The position numbers and the translations under genes are program-made. Below are positions 1-10,684 of a stretch of DNA of 37,169 nt, piece by piece. Where the stretch lies: the NCBI RefSeq assembly GCF_001908105.1, contig NZ_MKGQ01000027.1, forward strand, positions 1 through 37,169, written 5' to 3'. The notes beneath the pieces were generated by a model, which was not told the DNA's origin, did no database searches, and saw nothing but the letters and a program-made list of their open reading frames with translations. The stretch comes from Xenorhabdus eapokensis (GTDB taxonomy: Bacteria > Pseudomonadota > Gammaproteobacteria > Enterobacterales > Enterobacteriaceae). Position 1 is the stretch's first letter. Each line of letters opens with the position of its first letter.

Positions 1-109
1 TCAGTCCTTCTTTTTGCTTTTTTGTGTCTGGAAAATCCAAATTCGCAAAAATGGGACTGAGTTTCTTTGATACTCCTACCATTTTGAAAAGTCATTTAGT
101 CAACACGCC
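1..109 (-). mobile_element. Partial IS5-like insertion sequence, transposase 5' end
   Basis: Positions 99-109 (GTCAACACGCC) are the inverted complement of the 11 bases at 37061-37071, so they are read as an IS terminus. Inside it, an open frame on the minus strand starts with ATG at 82 and runs off the window edge; its 27 residues begin MVGVSKKLSPIFANLDF, which reads like the N-terminus of an IS5-family transposase. The four bases outside the terminus are CTAA, matching the YTAR target of IS5 itself. The element continues to the left of the window. Family assignment rests on motif memory and target site, not on a search. Confidence 0.6.
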
Positions 110-160
110 CTAATACCATAAAAATTCCTTCAAAAATGGCATCAGTAACTTAAGCTATCC

Positions 161-973
161 TTAATCCAAAGGACACACTCGGATCATATGCCCATCAGGA
201 TCTTTCACGAGGAAAGTGCGACCAAAAACGTCAGTGTAGGGTTCCTGCTGAATTTCAATGTTTGGATTTTGTTGCCACTTTTCAAAGAGTTGATCGACAT
301 CTTCGCAAGTTGGTAGCATAATACCAATTTCTGAAAACCGCGGCACTGCGTTGTCTGGCTTCGTTCCTCCACTCCAAATAGCAAAAATAACTTCTTTATC
401 TACAGTAAATGCGACATAGCGCGGACTGGAAAAAACCGGCTCAGTATTAAAAATAGTGGCATAAAAGGCTGTCGAACGCTCGATATCAGAAACGTAAATC
501 AGTTGGAGATTAGGCTTAACAACAGAAACGAGTTCTGCCGCCTCAGTTTTTTCAACCACAGCTTTAAGCCTTGAGAGTGTTTCGACCAGATCCTGCGTCA
601 CTTGCTTAAAAAAACTTACCGCTTGGGCATCAGAAAGTTGGTCTTCAGGCTCAAAAGAAACCCTCACCTGAATGCCATTCGTCATGTTACTTTCGTCGAT
701 TAAAATTTGATGACAAAAAGTTAACATTCCCATCTGTGGCAAATTGACTTGATCAGTGAACTCTTTATTGATTTCAATATGTGCAAGATAAAAACGAATT
801 TCCGGCATACCACTCAATACCATCCTGCCGTATTGCCCTGTTTTCACTTCGCCTTCAAATTCAAAATATTCAAGATCAACTTCCCATTTTTTTCGCAGAT
901 CAAAATCAATATAGTGATCCCAAATATGGGATGGCTTTGCATTTACCGATGTAGAAAAAGTTAGGGTTAACAT
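161..973 (-). CDS. SRPBCC-VOC (glyoxalase-like) two-domain protein
   Basis: A 270-residue cytoplasmic protein that appears to be a fusion. Residues 1-135 have the layout of an SRPBCC/polyketide-cyclase-like ligand pocket (early WDHYIDFDLRKKWE, later alternating strands and a long helix). Residues 152-270 look like a VOC/glyoxalase fold: a strand LQLIYVSDIERS followed by a helix and FYATIFNTEP, and a C-terminal KDPDGHMIRV strand. No signal peptide. The ATG at 973 has a GGAG ribosome site. It lies 83 bases downstream of a WYL regulator on the same strand, so the two are probably co-transcribed. Stand-alone VOC proteins of this kind include drug-binding and dioxygenase-like members; the substrate here cannot be told. 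Fold calls are by eye, function is unknown. Confidence 0.75.
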   Translation of the reverse strand: MLTLTFSTSVNAKPSHIWDHYIDFDLRKKWEVDLEYFEFEGEVKTGQYGRMVLSGMPEIRFYLAHIEINKEFTDQVNLPQMGMLTFCHQILIDESNMTNGIQVRVSFEPEDQLSDAQAVSFFKQVTQDLVETLSRLKAVVEKTEAAELVSVVKPNLQLIYVSDIERSTAFYATIFNTEPVFSSPRYVAFTVDKEVIFAIWSGGTKPDNAVPRFSEIGIMLPTCEDVDQLFEKWQQNPNIEIQQEPYTDVFGRTFLVKDPDGHMIRVCPLD

Positions 974-1056
974 AAAAACTCCAACAGTCAGATAGCAAGT
1001 TCAGTACATTAAGAATCCTCAAGATAACAAACCCGTGTGACAGTTTTTGTCAGTAG

Positions 1057-1743
1057 TTAATGCACTATTTTTTCCATTTCTCGCCATTCTTTAAGTAAAG
1101 ACTGTCTTGAACGGGGATAACACTGTTGTTCTATCTTCAAATAGCTCATTCTATCCGACCTGAAATGGCGAAATGTTTTTCTTAATTCACACCAACCAAT
1201 AACAATACTGATATTCTCAAAATATCCCAATGCAAAAGGCCATATTGTTCTGGTCGATTGATTGTTTTTCAGATCTAAATAGGTGAAAGTGATTTTATGC
1301 CGATGACTGATCGCTTGCCGTATTTGCGGGATATCAGCGGAAGGTACAAATTTCGTTGCGGCAGGCCCAATTAATAATGAATTCGTCTCAAGATATTGTT
1401 TGAGTTCTGTTGGGATCACTGCGGCAATTTTATTGATTGCGCTATTGGCAGATGCTTTTAATTGTGAATCAGCGCGTTTTGCCACCCAACTAGCCCCTAA
1501 TGCCAAGGCTTCTATCTCATTTTGCGTTAACATCAACGGGGGTAAAACAAATCCCGGCCGTAAGACATAACCGATACCTGCTTCTCCTTCAATACTTGCA
1601 CCTTGAGCCTGCAAAGTCGCAATATCCCGATAAAGTGTCCTTAAACTAATCTTCAATTTCTGCGCCAATACCTTACCCTGCACGGGAAAGTGATAACTGC
1701 GTAATATTTCCATCAGAGTTAACAAACGCTGTGCCCTAGACAA
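1057..1743 (-). CDS. YafY-type helix-turn-helix/WYL transcriptional regulator
   Basis: A 228-residue DNA-binding regulator. Residues 1-62 form a DeoR/HTH_11-like winged helix (LAQKLKISLRTLYRDIATLQ is the recognition region). Residues about 137-205 form a WYL domain (ITFTYLDLKN, then TIWPFALGYF, then WCELRKTFRHFRSDR), which in this family senses a ligand or nucleic acid. I place the start at TTG 1743 because relatives begin MSRA and an AGGAT ribosome site lies just upstream (about 1747-1751); there is no in-frame ATG nearby. It is followed on the same strand by the SRPBCC-VOC gene, which is its most likely target. Such regulators are often autoregulated, but no operator was identified here. 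Confidence 0.85.
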   Translation of the reverse strand: MSRAQRLLTLMEILRSYHFPVQGKVLAQKLKISLRTLYRDIATLQAQGASIEGEAGIGYVLRPGFVLPPLMLTQNEIEALALGASWVAKRADSQLKASANSAINKIAAVIPTELKQYLETNSLLIGPAATKFVPSADIPQIRQAISHRHKITFTYLDLKNNQSTRTIWPFALGYFENISIVIGWCELRKTFRHFRSDRMSYLKIEQQCYPRSRQSLLKEWREMEKIVH

Positions 1744-1887
1744 TTTATCCTATCCTTAATGTTAACCAATTGATTCATCTAAACTGTATTATCATTATTC
1801 TATAATTGCTTTTAAATTGTATAACAGCAGCAAATCTGGATATTGCGATGTCTCACTCAAGGTAAAAGAGACGAGTTGGTTAACTTT

Positions 1888-1917
1888 TTGACATGTAACA
1901 CTTTTCCGGGCTGATAA
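1888..1917 (+). promoter_or_regulatory. Candidate sigma-70 promoter for dauA
   Basis: A perfect -35 hexamer TTGACA at 1888-1893 is followed after 18 bases by TGATAA at 1912-1917. The site lies about 70 bases before the dauA start codon and points toward it. Motif match only. Confidence 0.45.
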
Positions 1918-1984
1918 AAACGATATGCTGGCATTACTTTTTTCAGATCATTATCTGCTATCTTATTTTTTGGTTCTTAATTAA

Positions 1985-3673
1985 ATGAATACTCGTAAAA
2001 TTAAGGGAATACGTCCATTTAGCGCGCTTATTGACGCTTGTTGGAAAGAAACTTACTCTTTTCACCGTTTTATCAAAGACATGATTGCCGGGATCACCGT
2101 GGGAATCATTGCGATCCCACTGGCAATGGCTTTGGCAATCGGCAGTGGTGTGGCACCACAATACGGTCTGTATACTGCGGCCATTGCCGGCATTATTATT
2201 GCTGTGACCGGCGGATCACGCTATAGCGTTTCCGGCCCAACGGCAGCTTTTGTAGTGATACTCTATCCTGTATCACAGCAATTTGGCCTCAGTGGCCTGC
2301 TTATCGCCACACTCATGTCTGGCATTATTCTGCTTATCATGGGATTAGCGCGATTAGGCCGACTGATTGAGTACATTCCACTGTCTGTTACGCTTGGATT
2401 CACTTCTGGTATTGCTATTACTATCGCGACCATGCAAGTGCAAAATTTTTTCGGCCTGAAACTAGACCATGTGCCGGAAAATTATATTAATAAGGTGATT
2501 GTCCTCTCCCAAGCGTTCCCTTCATTACAACTCAGCGATACTTTTATCGGTTTAACCACCCTGCTGGTCTTGATTTTCTGGCCAAAACTAGGGTTAAAGT
2601 TACCGGGTCACTTACCGGCATTGATGGCTGGTACGGGTATCATGGGGGTCATGCATCTGTTAGGCCATGATGTGGCAACGATTGGTTCGTCATTTAGCTA
2701 TACGCTGGAAGATGGTACACAAGGCCAAGGTATCCCCCCCATTCTTCCCCAATTTATCCTGCCCTGGCAATTGCCTGATACTCACTCGCTTGATATTAGC
2801 TGGAATACAATATCAGCATTACTGCCCGCAGCATTTTCTATGGCAATGTTAGGGGCAATTGAATCCCTGTTATGCGCCGTTATTCTGGATGGTATGACTG
2901 GAAAAAAACATCATTCTAACAGTGAATTGATCGGGCAGGGAATGGGAAATATTATCGCGCCCTTCTTTGGTGGGATCACCGCAACTGCGGCTATCGCCCG
3001 TTCAGCCGCCAATGTGCGGGCAGGTGCAACCTCACCAATTGCTGCTATCGTTCACTCCCTGCTGGTATTATTGGCGCTGCTGGCTCTTGCGCCAATGCTT
3101 TCTTATTTGCCACTGGCCGCTATGTCAGCCATTTTGCTGATTGTGGCCTGGAATATGAGCGAAGCCCATAAGGTTATAGACCTCATCCGTCGTGCCCCCA
3201 AAGACGATATCGTTGTCATGTTGCTGTGTATGTCATTAACTGTTCTGTTTGATATGGTGGTGGCAATCACAATAGGCATTGTGCTGGCTTCATTGCTGTT
3301 TATGCGCAAAATTGCCAATATGACCCGAATCAGTATTTCTCCTGCAACAAATCATGATACAGGTTTGTTGGTTGTGCGAATCAATGGTCCTCTGTTTTTT
3401 GCGGCTGCGGAGCGCATTTTTACTGAACTGAAAGAACAAGGAAGCGATTATCACACCATTATTATGCAGTGGGATGCTGTTCCGGTTCTGGATGCAGGCG
3501 GGCTACATGCTTTTCAAGGATTTGTCCGTGAGATGGGAAAAGAGAAACATATCGTTGTGTGCGATATCTCCTTCCAGCCCTTGAAAACGCTGGCACGAGC
3601 TAAAGTTGAACCAATTAAAGGGCAATTGAGCTTCTGTGCCACTTTACCCAAGGCATTGAAAGAAATAGATTAA
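1985..3673 (+). CDS. dauA: SulP-family C4-dicarboxylate transporter DauA
   Basis: A 562-residue inner-membrane transporter, close in length and sequence to E. coli DauA (YchM, 559 residues), a SulP-family aerobic succinate/C4-dicarboxylic acid transporter. The N-terminal 430 residues carry many membrane segments with the family's conserved runs (for example [19 protein letters not shown] and [17 protein letters not shown]). Residues about 440-560 form the cytoplasmic STAS domain, including [10 protein letters not shown] and [16 protein letters not shown]. The start matches the E. coli protein, which shares the stretch ALIDACWKE near the N-terminus. In E. coli the gene sits between prs and ychH; here it has moved to the far side of kdsA, and two autotransporter genes occupy the old slot. 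Confidence 0.95.
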   Translation: MNTRKIKGIRPFSALIDACWKETYSFHRFIKDMIAGITVGIIAIPLAMALAIGSGVAPQYGLYTAAIAGIIIAVTGGSRYSVSGPTAAFVVILYPVSQQFGLSGLLIATLMSGIILLIMGLARLGRLIEYIPLSVTLGFTSGIAITIATMQVQNFFGLKLDHVPENYINKVIVLSQAFPSLQLSDTFIGLTTLLVLIFWPKLGLKLPGHLPALMAGTGIMGVMHLLGHDVATIGSSFSYTLEDGTQGQGIPPILPQFILPWQLPDTHSLDISWNTISALLPAAFSMAMLGAIESLLCAVILDGMTGKKHHSNSELIGQGMGNIIAPFFGGITATAAIARSAANVRAGATSPIAAIVHSLLVLLALLALAPMLSYLPLAAMSAILLIVAWNMSEAHKVIDLIRRAPKDDIVVMLLCMSLTVLFDMVVAITIGIVLASLLFMRKIANMTRISISPATNHDTGLLVVRINGPLFFAAAERIFTELKEQGSDYHTIIMQWDAVPVLDAGGLHAFQGFVREMGKEKHIVVCDISFQPLKTLARAKVEPIKGQLSFCATLPKALKEID

Positions 3674-3688
3674 TTTAAATCTCCAGAT

Positions 3689-3725
3689 TAAGAATATTAG
3701 ATGCTTTCTTGGTCTAATATTCTTA
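3689..3725 (+). terminator. Hairpin after dauA
   Basis: A perfect 13-base-pair inverted repeat (TAAGAATATTAGA at 3689-3701 with TCTAATATTCTTA at 3713-3725) with an 11-base loop, 16 bases after the dauA stop. The following bases (TTGCA) are only weakly T-rich, so it may be a weak terminator or an mRNA-stabilising hairpin. Confidence 0.5.
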
Positions 3726-3798
3726 TTGCAAAACTCAAAATAAGCACCTTCCTCCCTAAAGTTTGACTCAAATATGAACGCAGATATGGAGAATTTTC

Positions 3799-4710
3799 AT
3801 GCTTTTTTCACTCAATAAACATCTTACGGCAACAGTATTTATCGTTTTTTCTTCCGTTACACCATTGTTTGTCACCGATTCCATGGCTACTGAAGAAATC
3901 ATACATATAGATTTTCAATTTGATAAATTTTCTACGCCGGTAGCAAATCTCGAAATTGATGGAAAAAAGCAAAATTTAATGATCGATACAGGTTCATCTC
4001 AGGGTCTCCATTTAACTAAAGAGTTTATGTCGGAAATCTCAGGCTTAGTGATAGATTCTGAAAAAGTACGCTCTACTGACATTACAGGCAAAGTTTTTTT
4101 TAATGATAAATTTCACATTCCACAACTTTCGATAAACGGAATGATATTTAAGGATATTACCGGAGTTTCGCTAACACCTTGGGGAGTGACTTTATTAAGT
4201 CAAGATAAGAAGCTTCCCACTTCAATGGTTATGGGTCTTGGTTTATTCAAAGATAAAGTTGTTCTTATCGATTACAAAAACCAGAAATTGTCATTTTCTG
4301 ACCATTTGCAAGCGTTGAATGTCAATGTAACTGATGGTTGGAGCGAATTACCACTGAGACTCACTCAAGAAGGCATTGTTGTCAAAGTTTCACAAAACAA
4401 TAAGAATTACAATATGATCTTGGATACGGGTGCATCGGTTTCTGCTTTCTGGAAAGAAAGATTAAAATCTCCTCCAGTTCATGTTTCATGCCAAGAGGTG
4501 GTTAAAGGCATGGACAATGAGGAATGCGTTGCATCGGCATTCCAATTTGATGAGGAGGTCGCTCAGGAAATAAAACTGGACGCATTACTGGTTGATGGAG
4601 ATTTTAATCATTTAAATGCGGATGGATTAATTGGAAATAACTTCTTCAATCAATATGCAGTATTAATTGACTTCCCAGGTAAGAGATTATTTATTAAAGA
4701 TAATGCGTAA
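3799..4710 (+). CDS. Exported retropepsin-like aspartic protease homologue with two DTG lobes
   Basis: A 303-residue protein with an N-terminal signal peptide (hydrophobic 10-25, cleavage likely after SMA at 28-30), so probably periplasmic. It contains two similar halves. Each has an aspartic-protease active-site motif, IDTGSSQG at 62-69 and LDTGASVS at 208-215, followed about 80 residues later by a glycine-rich turn plus a strand pair (LGLFKDKVVLIDY near 147-159 and GNNFFNQYAVLID near 279-291). Retropepsins are normally dimers of one-motif units; two motifs in one chain recall pepsin-like monomers. Ribosome site GGAGA lies upstream of ATG 3799. It is convergent with kdsA. Whether it is proteolytic is not known; other homologues of this fold are uncharacterised exported proteins. 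Confidence 0.7.
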   Translation: MLFSLNKHLTATVFIVFSSVTPLFVTDSMATEEIIHIDFQFDKFSTPVANLEIDGKKQNLMIDTGSSQGLHLTKEFMSEISGLVIDSEKVRSTDITGKVFFNDKFHIPQLSINGMIFKDITGVSLTPWGVTLLSQDKKLPTSMVMGLGLFKDKVVLIDYKNQKLSFSDHLQALNVNVTDGWSELPLRLTQEGIVVKVSQNNKNYNMILDTGASVSAFWKERLKSPPVHVSCQEVVKGMDNEECVASAFQFDEEVAQEIKLDALLVDGDFNHLNADGLIGNNFFNQYAVLIDFPGKRLFIKDNA

Positions 4711-4720
4711 AAAGAAATCA

Positions 4721-4750
4721 GCGGTTACAGAGCAAAATGTCTGTAACCGC
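4721..4750 (-). terminator. kdsA-end terminator
   Basis: A perfect 11-base-pair stem (GCGGTTACAGA at 4721-4731, TCTGTAACCGC at 4740-4750, 8-base loop). Read on the minus strand it is followed by a T-rich run (TGATTTCTTTTT), as expected for an intrinsic terminator of the kdsA operon. On the plus strand no T-run follows. Confidence 0.75.
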
Positions 4751-4779
4751 ATTATCAAAAAATCGAACAGATCCCGTGA

Positions 4780-5712
<933 letters not shown>

Positions 5713-5723
5713 TTATAACGCCT

Positions 5724-6533
5724 CTAATGGAGGATGATTGCTCTCTGATCAATGGAGTTAATCTGCATTTTTATCATTTCTGAGATCGGGTCCTCAGGGC
5801 AATGCTCCACGAAATAACTCAAATCTGAAACAGCAATGTGATTGCAATCAAGTTGCGCATAAATCAGCCCTCGGTCGCGGATTTCATATGGATCATCAGG
5901 ATCGAACATCAGCACGACTTCGCTGGCTCTTAACGCCAACTCCATTTTTTTCTCTTCCATCAAGGAAATTTTGATGACATCGGTGACTTTTCGCACAATG
6001 CTGATATTATCGGCTTCCTGTAAGTCTTTTTTTTCCAAGCTAACCGTTGGGCCAATATTGCCTTTCAACCAAACATCAAGGATATGTTCGTTGAGCGTAT
6101 CGCCATTCATTGGGTTAATAAACCATGTCGGCTCATCAGCCAAATCAACCCGCAAAATTAGCTGTGTCGGGAATATAACAGGCTGTACAGGCAATGCCAG
6201 CACCTGAGCAATATGGGCAAATATCGTCCCCAATGTTACGGGCGCACCTTGGCGTGTGTGTAATACACCATCCAACCACAGGGTATCAGACAAACAATAC
6301 ACCCCATTCGCTCCACCAAATTTCCATTCTCGATAAAAAAGTGTCAATAGCGCTTGTAATTTTGTTTTGGTGTCAGTAATAGAGGAAAGTTTTTGTCGAG
6401 CTTCTTCAACCAATACCGTTAGTTGCTCAGTCACCGTTGTTTGGGGGAAATCAGGACGAATGACCCGTGATACCAGAATAATACCATCTATCAGGGAAGC
6501 ATTATTGAATTCATAATTAACTATGGTTTTCAT
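5724..6533 (-). CDS. sirB1: SirB1 transglutaminase-like/TPR protein
   Basis: A 269-residue protein of the SirB1 (YchA) family, the same length as the E. coli protein. It has a transglutaminase-like N-terminal region (LFYREWKFGGANGVYCLSD, then LPVQPVIFPTQLILRV) and a C-terminal tetratricopeptide-like tail (DPYEIRDRGLIYAQLDC and YFVEHCPEDPISEMI). Biochemical role unknown; conserved next to prmC/kdsA in enterobacteria. Its first 17 bases overlap the end of prmC, so the two are translationally coupled. In E. coli sirB2 lies between prmC and sirB1; here it is absent. Confidence 0.93.
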   Translation of the reverse strand: MKTIVNYEFNNASLIDGIILVSRVIRPDFPQTTVTEQLTVLVEEARQKLSSITDTKTKLQALLTLFYREWKFGGANGVYCLSDTLWLDGVLHTRQGAPVTLGTIFAHIAQVLALPVQPVIFPTQLILRVDLADEPTWFINPMNGDTLNEHILDVWLKGNIGPTVSLEKKDLQEADNISIVRKVTDVIKISLMEEKKMELALRASEVVLMFDPDDPYEIRDRGLIYAQLDCNHIAVSDLSYFVEHCPEDPISEMIKMQINSIDQRAIILH

Positions 6534-7377
6534 CTTTATTCCATTGACCTACCGTGATACGTTCGTTACCACCATAATCCTGAAAAGTAGCTATCTGTTG
6601 ATAACCTTTTTCCCAAAATAGGTTTCTGACAACGGTTCCCTGTTTCCAGCCATGTTCCAATAATAGCCATCCGTTTGGCAACAGGAAGTGGCGAGCCTGC
6701 GCTATAATTGTCTGCAAATCTGCTATACCATTTTGGGCAGCGATCAATGCAGTGGCTGGTTCAAACCTGACATCTCCTTCGCGCAGATGAGGGTCAAGCT
6801 CATCAATATAGGGCGGATTACTGACAATCATATCAAATTGTCTTTCCCCAACCGCAGAAAACCACTCACTTTGCAGAAAATTCACATTGTGAACGGACAG
6901 TTTATCCGCGTTTTTTGCCGTATTATGTTTTGCCAATGCGACTGCATCAGGATTGATATCCACCCCAGTGACATAGCAATCGTGCCGCTCACTTGCCAGC
7001 GCCAATGCAATTGCCCCTGTTCCCGTGCCGAGATCCAGGATCTGTGCCGACAAATCAGGCAAGAGTTCCAGCGCTTTTTCAACCAGGCATTCCGTATCAG
7101 GACGTGGGATTAAAGTTGCTGGTGATACAGTAAGGGACAACGACCAAAATTCACGCTCCCCCACAATATAAGCAATCGGTTCACCCTGCATACGACGAGC
7201 CAGCAAGGCATCAAGCTGGCTAGCTTCCTCTGGGGAAATAGATGTTTCATTAAATGCAATTAAATAAGTGCGGGAACGCCCTGTTACGTGTTGCAACAGA
7301 ATTTCTGCATCACGCTTAGGGCTATCACTTTCAATCAACTGCGCAGCCGCATGCCGGAGCCAATGTTGATAATTCAT
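6517..7377 (-). CDS. prmC: Release factor glutamine N5-methyltransferase PrmC
   Basis: Methylates the glutamine of the GGQ motif in release factors RF1 and RF2 using S-adenosylmethionine. The 286-residue product begins [10 protein letters not shown] like E. coli PrmC. It shows the SAM-binding loop DLGTGTG at 115-121 and the glutamine-methylase signature NPPY at 187-190. A TTG codon at 7380 is in frame, but ATG 7377 fits homologues; it overlaps the prfA stop as TGATG, giving tight coupling of the methylase to its own substrate. It is a little longer than the E. coli protein (277) because of a C-terminal extension that overlaps sirB1. Confidence 0.96.
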   Translation of the reverse strand: MNYQHWLRHAAAQLIESDSPKRDAEILLQHVTGRSRTYLIAFNETSISPEEASQLDALLARRMQGEPIAYIVGEREFWSLSLTVSPATLIPRPDTECLVEKALELLPDLSAQILDLGTGTGAIALALASERHDCYVTGVDINPDAVALAKHNTAKNADKLSVHNVNFLQSEWFSAVGERQFDMIVSNPPYIDELDPHLREGDVRFEPATALIAAQNGIADLQTIIAQARHFLLPNGWLLLEHGWKQGTVVRNLFWEKGYQQIATFQDYGGNERITVGQWNKDENHS

Positions 7378-8459
7378 CAATCCTGCTCTGACAATGCAGA
7401 TAATTGATCTGCCTGATATTCAGTAATGATAGGCTGGATAAGCATATCCAGTTTGCCTTCCATCACTTCCTCAAGACGGTATAACGTTAGGTTGATACGG
7501 TGATCGGTAACCCGTCCCTGTGGGAAATTATAGGTGCGGTTGCGATCTGAACGGTCACCGGAGCCAAGCAAATTGCGGCGTTCAGAGGCCTCAGCTTCCT
7601 GACGCTTTCGCATCTCAGCGGCACGAATACGCGCAGCAAGCACAGACATGGCTTTTGCTTTGTTCTTATGCTGAGAACGCTCATCCTGACACTCCACAAC
7701 AATACCTGTTGGCAAGTGAGTAATGCGAATTGCGGAGTCCGTGGTGTTGACGTGCTGCCCACCCGCACCGGAAGAGCGATAAGTATCAATTTTCAGGTCA
7801 CTTGGGCTGATTTCCGGTAATTCCGCTTCTGGGATTTCCGGCAGAATAGCGACGGTGCAAGCAGAAGTGTGAATACGCCCCTGAGATTCGGTCTCCGGCA
7901 CACGCTGAACACGATGACCACCCGACTCAAATTTCAGGTGACCATAAACTTGTTCACCGGAAATTTTAGCAATCACTTCTTTATATCCGCCATGTTCACC
8001 TTCATTGGCACTCATGATCTCAACTTTCCAACGGCGGGATTCTGCATAACGGCTATACATGCGGAATAAATCTCCGGCAAATATCGCAGCTTCATCCCCC
8101 CCCGTTCCGGCACGAACTTCAAGAAAACAGTTACGCTCATCATCCGGATCTTTTGGTAATAACAACAATTGCAGTTGCTGTTCCAGCTCTTCATTACGAA
8201 TTTTTGCGTTTTTGAGTTCTTCCTGCGCCATTTCCCGCATTTCGGGATCATCAAGCATCATCTCGGCTGTTTCGATATCATCCTGAACACTTTTCCAGGC
8301 TTTAAAACAGTTAGTCACATCGGTCAGTTGAGCATATTCCTTTGATAACGCGCGAAAACGCTCTTGATCAGCAATAACTTCAGCATCACCGAGGTGAGCC
8401 AAAACTTCTTCATGGCGTTCTTGTAGTGCTTCCAATTTAGCAACAATAGAAGGCTTCAT
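7377..8459 (-). CDS. prfA: Peptide chain release factor 1
   Basis: RF1 reads UAA and UAG stop codons and triggers peptide release. The 360 residues match the family length. The codon-reading PxT tripeptide is PET at 188-190 (PAT in E. coli), and the catalytic GGQ is at 233-235 within GAGGQHVN, at exactly the E. coli positions. The N-terminal third is an alpha-helical domain with coiled-coil character. The gene sits 31 bases after hemA and its stop overlaps the prmC start, the standard enterobacterial hemA-prfA-prmC arrangement. Confidence 0.98.
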   Translation of the reverse strand: MKPSIVAKLEALQERHEEVLAHLGDAEVIADQERFRALSKEYAQLTDVTNCFKAWKSVQDDIETAEMMLDDPEMREMAQEELKNAKIRNEELEQQLQLLLLPKDPDDERNCFLEVRAGTGGDEAAIFAGDLFRMYSRYAESRRWKVEIMSANEGEHGGYKEVIAKISGEQVYGHLKFESGGHRVQRVPETESQGRIHTSACTVAILPEIPEAELPEISPSDLKIDTYRSSGAGGQHVNTTDSAIRITHLPTGIVVECQDERSQHKNKAKAMSVLAARIRAAEMRKRQEAEASERRNLLGSGDRSDRNRTYNFPQGRVTDHRINLTLYRLEEVMEGKLDMLIQPIITEYQADQLSALSEQD

Positions 8460-8490
8460 TCGTAATATCAGACCTTATTTAGAATAGGGT

Positions 8491-9753
8491 TTAGTTATGA
8501 TCCAGCCCAAGGCTGTCCCGTAATAGATTCAGGCGTTCCAAATCGCCATCGCTGGCAGCCTGTTGGAGAGATTTAGTCGGTGTATGGATCAGACGATTCG
8601 TCAACTGGTAGGTCAATTGGTTAATGATCTGTTCAGCATCAGCACCCTGCTTTATGGACATCAATGCTTTTGCTGTCATCTCAGCCCTGATTTTCTCTGC
8701 CTGCTCTCGATATTCGCGAATTGTATTAACAGCGCCTTGAGAACGCAACCAATCCATAAAATGGCTGCTTTCTTGTTGCACAATCCCTTCCGCAACAACT
8801 GCCGCAGCTTTACGTTGGGCGAGATTTTGCTGAATGATAGCCTGTAAATCATCCACGCTGTACAGATAAGCATCACTCAATTTTTCCACATCCGGTTCAA
8901 TATCGCGAGGAACGGCAATGTCAATCAGCAACATTGGCTGGTTGCGACGTAATTTTAACGCCCTTTCGACCATACCTTTGCCAATGATCGGCAATGGGCT
9001 CGCAGTGGAACTAATGACAATATCCGCTTCCGCTAATCGGGTATCGATATCAGGTAGGGAAACAACTTCTGCATTGACTTCACTGGCAAGCATCTGTGCC
9101 CGTTCTTTTGTCCGGTTAGCGATCATCATGCGATTCACGCCATGCTCTTTTAAGTGACGGGCAACAAGTTCAATCGTCTCCCCTGCGCCCACCAGCAGGA
9201 TATTCAGTTGGGAAAGGGATTCGAAAATTTGCCGAGCAAGTGTACAGGCAGCAAATGCTACAGAAACGGCATTGGCGCCAATTTCCGTTTCTGTTCTGAT
9301 CCGCTTAGCCACCGAGAAAGATTTTTGGAATAAACGTTCCAGTTCACTCGACAGAGATTGATAATTTTGCGACTCAGCGAAAGCCTTTTTCACCTGTCCC
9401 AAAATTTGCGGTTCTCCCAATACAAGGGAGTCCAGGCCGCTCGCAACTCGCATCAAATGGCTGACGGCCTCATTATCTAAATACCAGTAGAGGCTGCCTG
9501 TCAAATCATCAGGATTAAGCTGGTGATATTCGCAGAGCCAATTAATCAACTGTTGTTTAAAATTACCCTGCTGTTCAACGCTGAGGTACAGCTCTGTACG
9601 GTTGCAGGTGGACAGCACAACGCCACCCCGCACCAGTGGCTGCTGGAGCAAGTCATCAAGCGCTAATCCTATCGTGTCAGGAGAAAAAGCCACCCGCTCA
9701 CGTAAAGAAACAGGCGCTGTTTTATGGTTGATACCGAGTGCTAATAAAGTCAT
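8491..9753 (-). CDS. hemA: Glutamyl-tRNA reductase
   Basis: First committed enzyme of the C5 route to haem: reduces glutamyl-tRNA to glutamate-1-semialdehyde with NADPH. The 420-residue protein begins [13 protein letters not shown] as in E. coli and carries the catalytic cysteine C50 in [10 protein letters not shown], the Rossmann motif [16 protein letters not shown], and a C-terminal dimerisation helix region ([12 protein letters not shown]). It is the promoter-proximal gene of the minus-strand run and is divergent from lolB across a 314-base gap. In enterics HemA level is controlled by N-terminus-dependent proteolysis; the conserved N-terminus would permit that here. Confidence 0.98.
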   Translation of the reverse strand: MTLLALGINHKTAPVSLRERVAFSPDTIGLALDDLLQQPLVRGGVVLSTCNRTELYLSVEQQGNFKQQLINWLCEYHQLNPDDLTGSLYWYLDNEAVSHLMRVASGLDSLVLGEPQILGQVKKAFAESQNYQSLSSELERLFQKSFSVAKRIRTETEIGANAVSVAFAACTLARQIFESLSQLNILLVGAGETIELVARHLKEHGVNRMMIANRTKERAQMLASEVNAEVVSLPDIDTRLAEADIVISSTASPLPIIGKGMVERALKLRRNQPMLLIDIAVPRDIEPDVEKLSDAYLYSVDDLQAIIQQNLAQRKAAAVVAEGIVQQESSHFMDWLRSQGAVNTIREYREQAEKIRAEMTAKALMSIKQGADAEQIINQLTYQLTNRLIHTPTKSLQQAASDGDLERLNLLRDSLGLDHN

Positions 9754-10067
9754 CTTAACTGCATTGAGTTATCACGGGTGGCAAGGTCATGATGATATCG
9801 ATAATTATTCTCATAAACTCACACCCTTCATAAGGACTCTCATTGGTCGAGCATTCTACTTGATGCATCAGATCAATAAAAGTCAATCAGGTGATTCTAC
9901 GATAATTTTATTTGAGAATTCTCAGCAAAATTTCGCTAAATTATCCCCTAAGATTATAGTCTTGAATAGCAAGCTTTAAGTTGTCATATAAATATTGCCA
10001 TATTTATAACCGACAGCGTTTTATCATCGACAGAATGCTAAACTTTCTTATCACCAAGGGTTACCGT
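9754..10067. other. Divergent hemA/lolB intergenic region
   Basis: This 314-base gap separates two divergently transcribed operons and must hold both promoters. A good lolB promoter is visible at 9981-10009. For hemA I see no convincing pair of hexamers. No RNA gene or repeat is apparent. Confidence 0.6.
9981..10009 (+). promoter_or_regulatory. Candidate lolB promoter
   Basis: TTGTCA at 9981-9986 and TTATAA at 10004-10009 with 17 bases between them, 58 bases before the lolB start. Only a motif match, but position and spacing are ideal. Confidence 0.5.
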
Positions 10068-10684
10068 ATGAAAATATCTGTTTTTTTTCGCCTGCTTCCC
10101 CTTTCCGGTATTTTACTGACTGCCTGTACAGTCACACAACCCCCTATAGGTACGGGCTCAGCGGATACACCACAATGGCACGCCCGTGAACAGCAACTGC
10201 AAAAATTAGGGCATTACCAAACCAGAGGTTCTTTTGCTTATCTAACAAATGAAAAAAAAGTGTACGCCCGCTTTTTCTGGCAACAATATTCGCCAGACAA
10301 TTATAAATTATTGCTGCTCAATCCACTGGGTACAACAGAACTGGAACTATTCGTTGAACCCAATATGATTCAGCTCACTGACAATAATGGTAAAAAATAT
10401 CTTAGTAATGAACCTGAGTCTTTAATTTACCAACTGACTAATATGAATATTCCCCTGGATAATCTGCGAAGCTGGATTATTGGTTTGCCCGGTCATGCCA
10501 AAGATTTTCAGTTGGATGCAAATTACCTGCTTAAAACCGTAAGTGACAAAAAAAAGGGTGAAATTTGGCGAGTCAATTATCAAGGATACGATACATCGAT
10601 CACGCCAGCCTTACCCACCCGACTGGAACTTATGCAAGGAAACAATCGCATTAAATTAAAGATGGATAATTGGACGATTCAATA

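Noticed and set aside
7377..8459. RF1 with PET in place of PAT as an altered-specificity factor
   Set aside because: The middle residue of the PxT motif varies among normal RF1 proteins, and the rest of the protein is standard.
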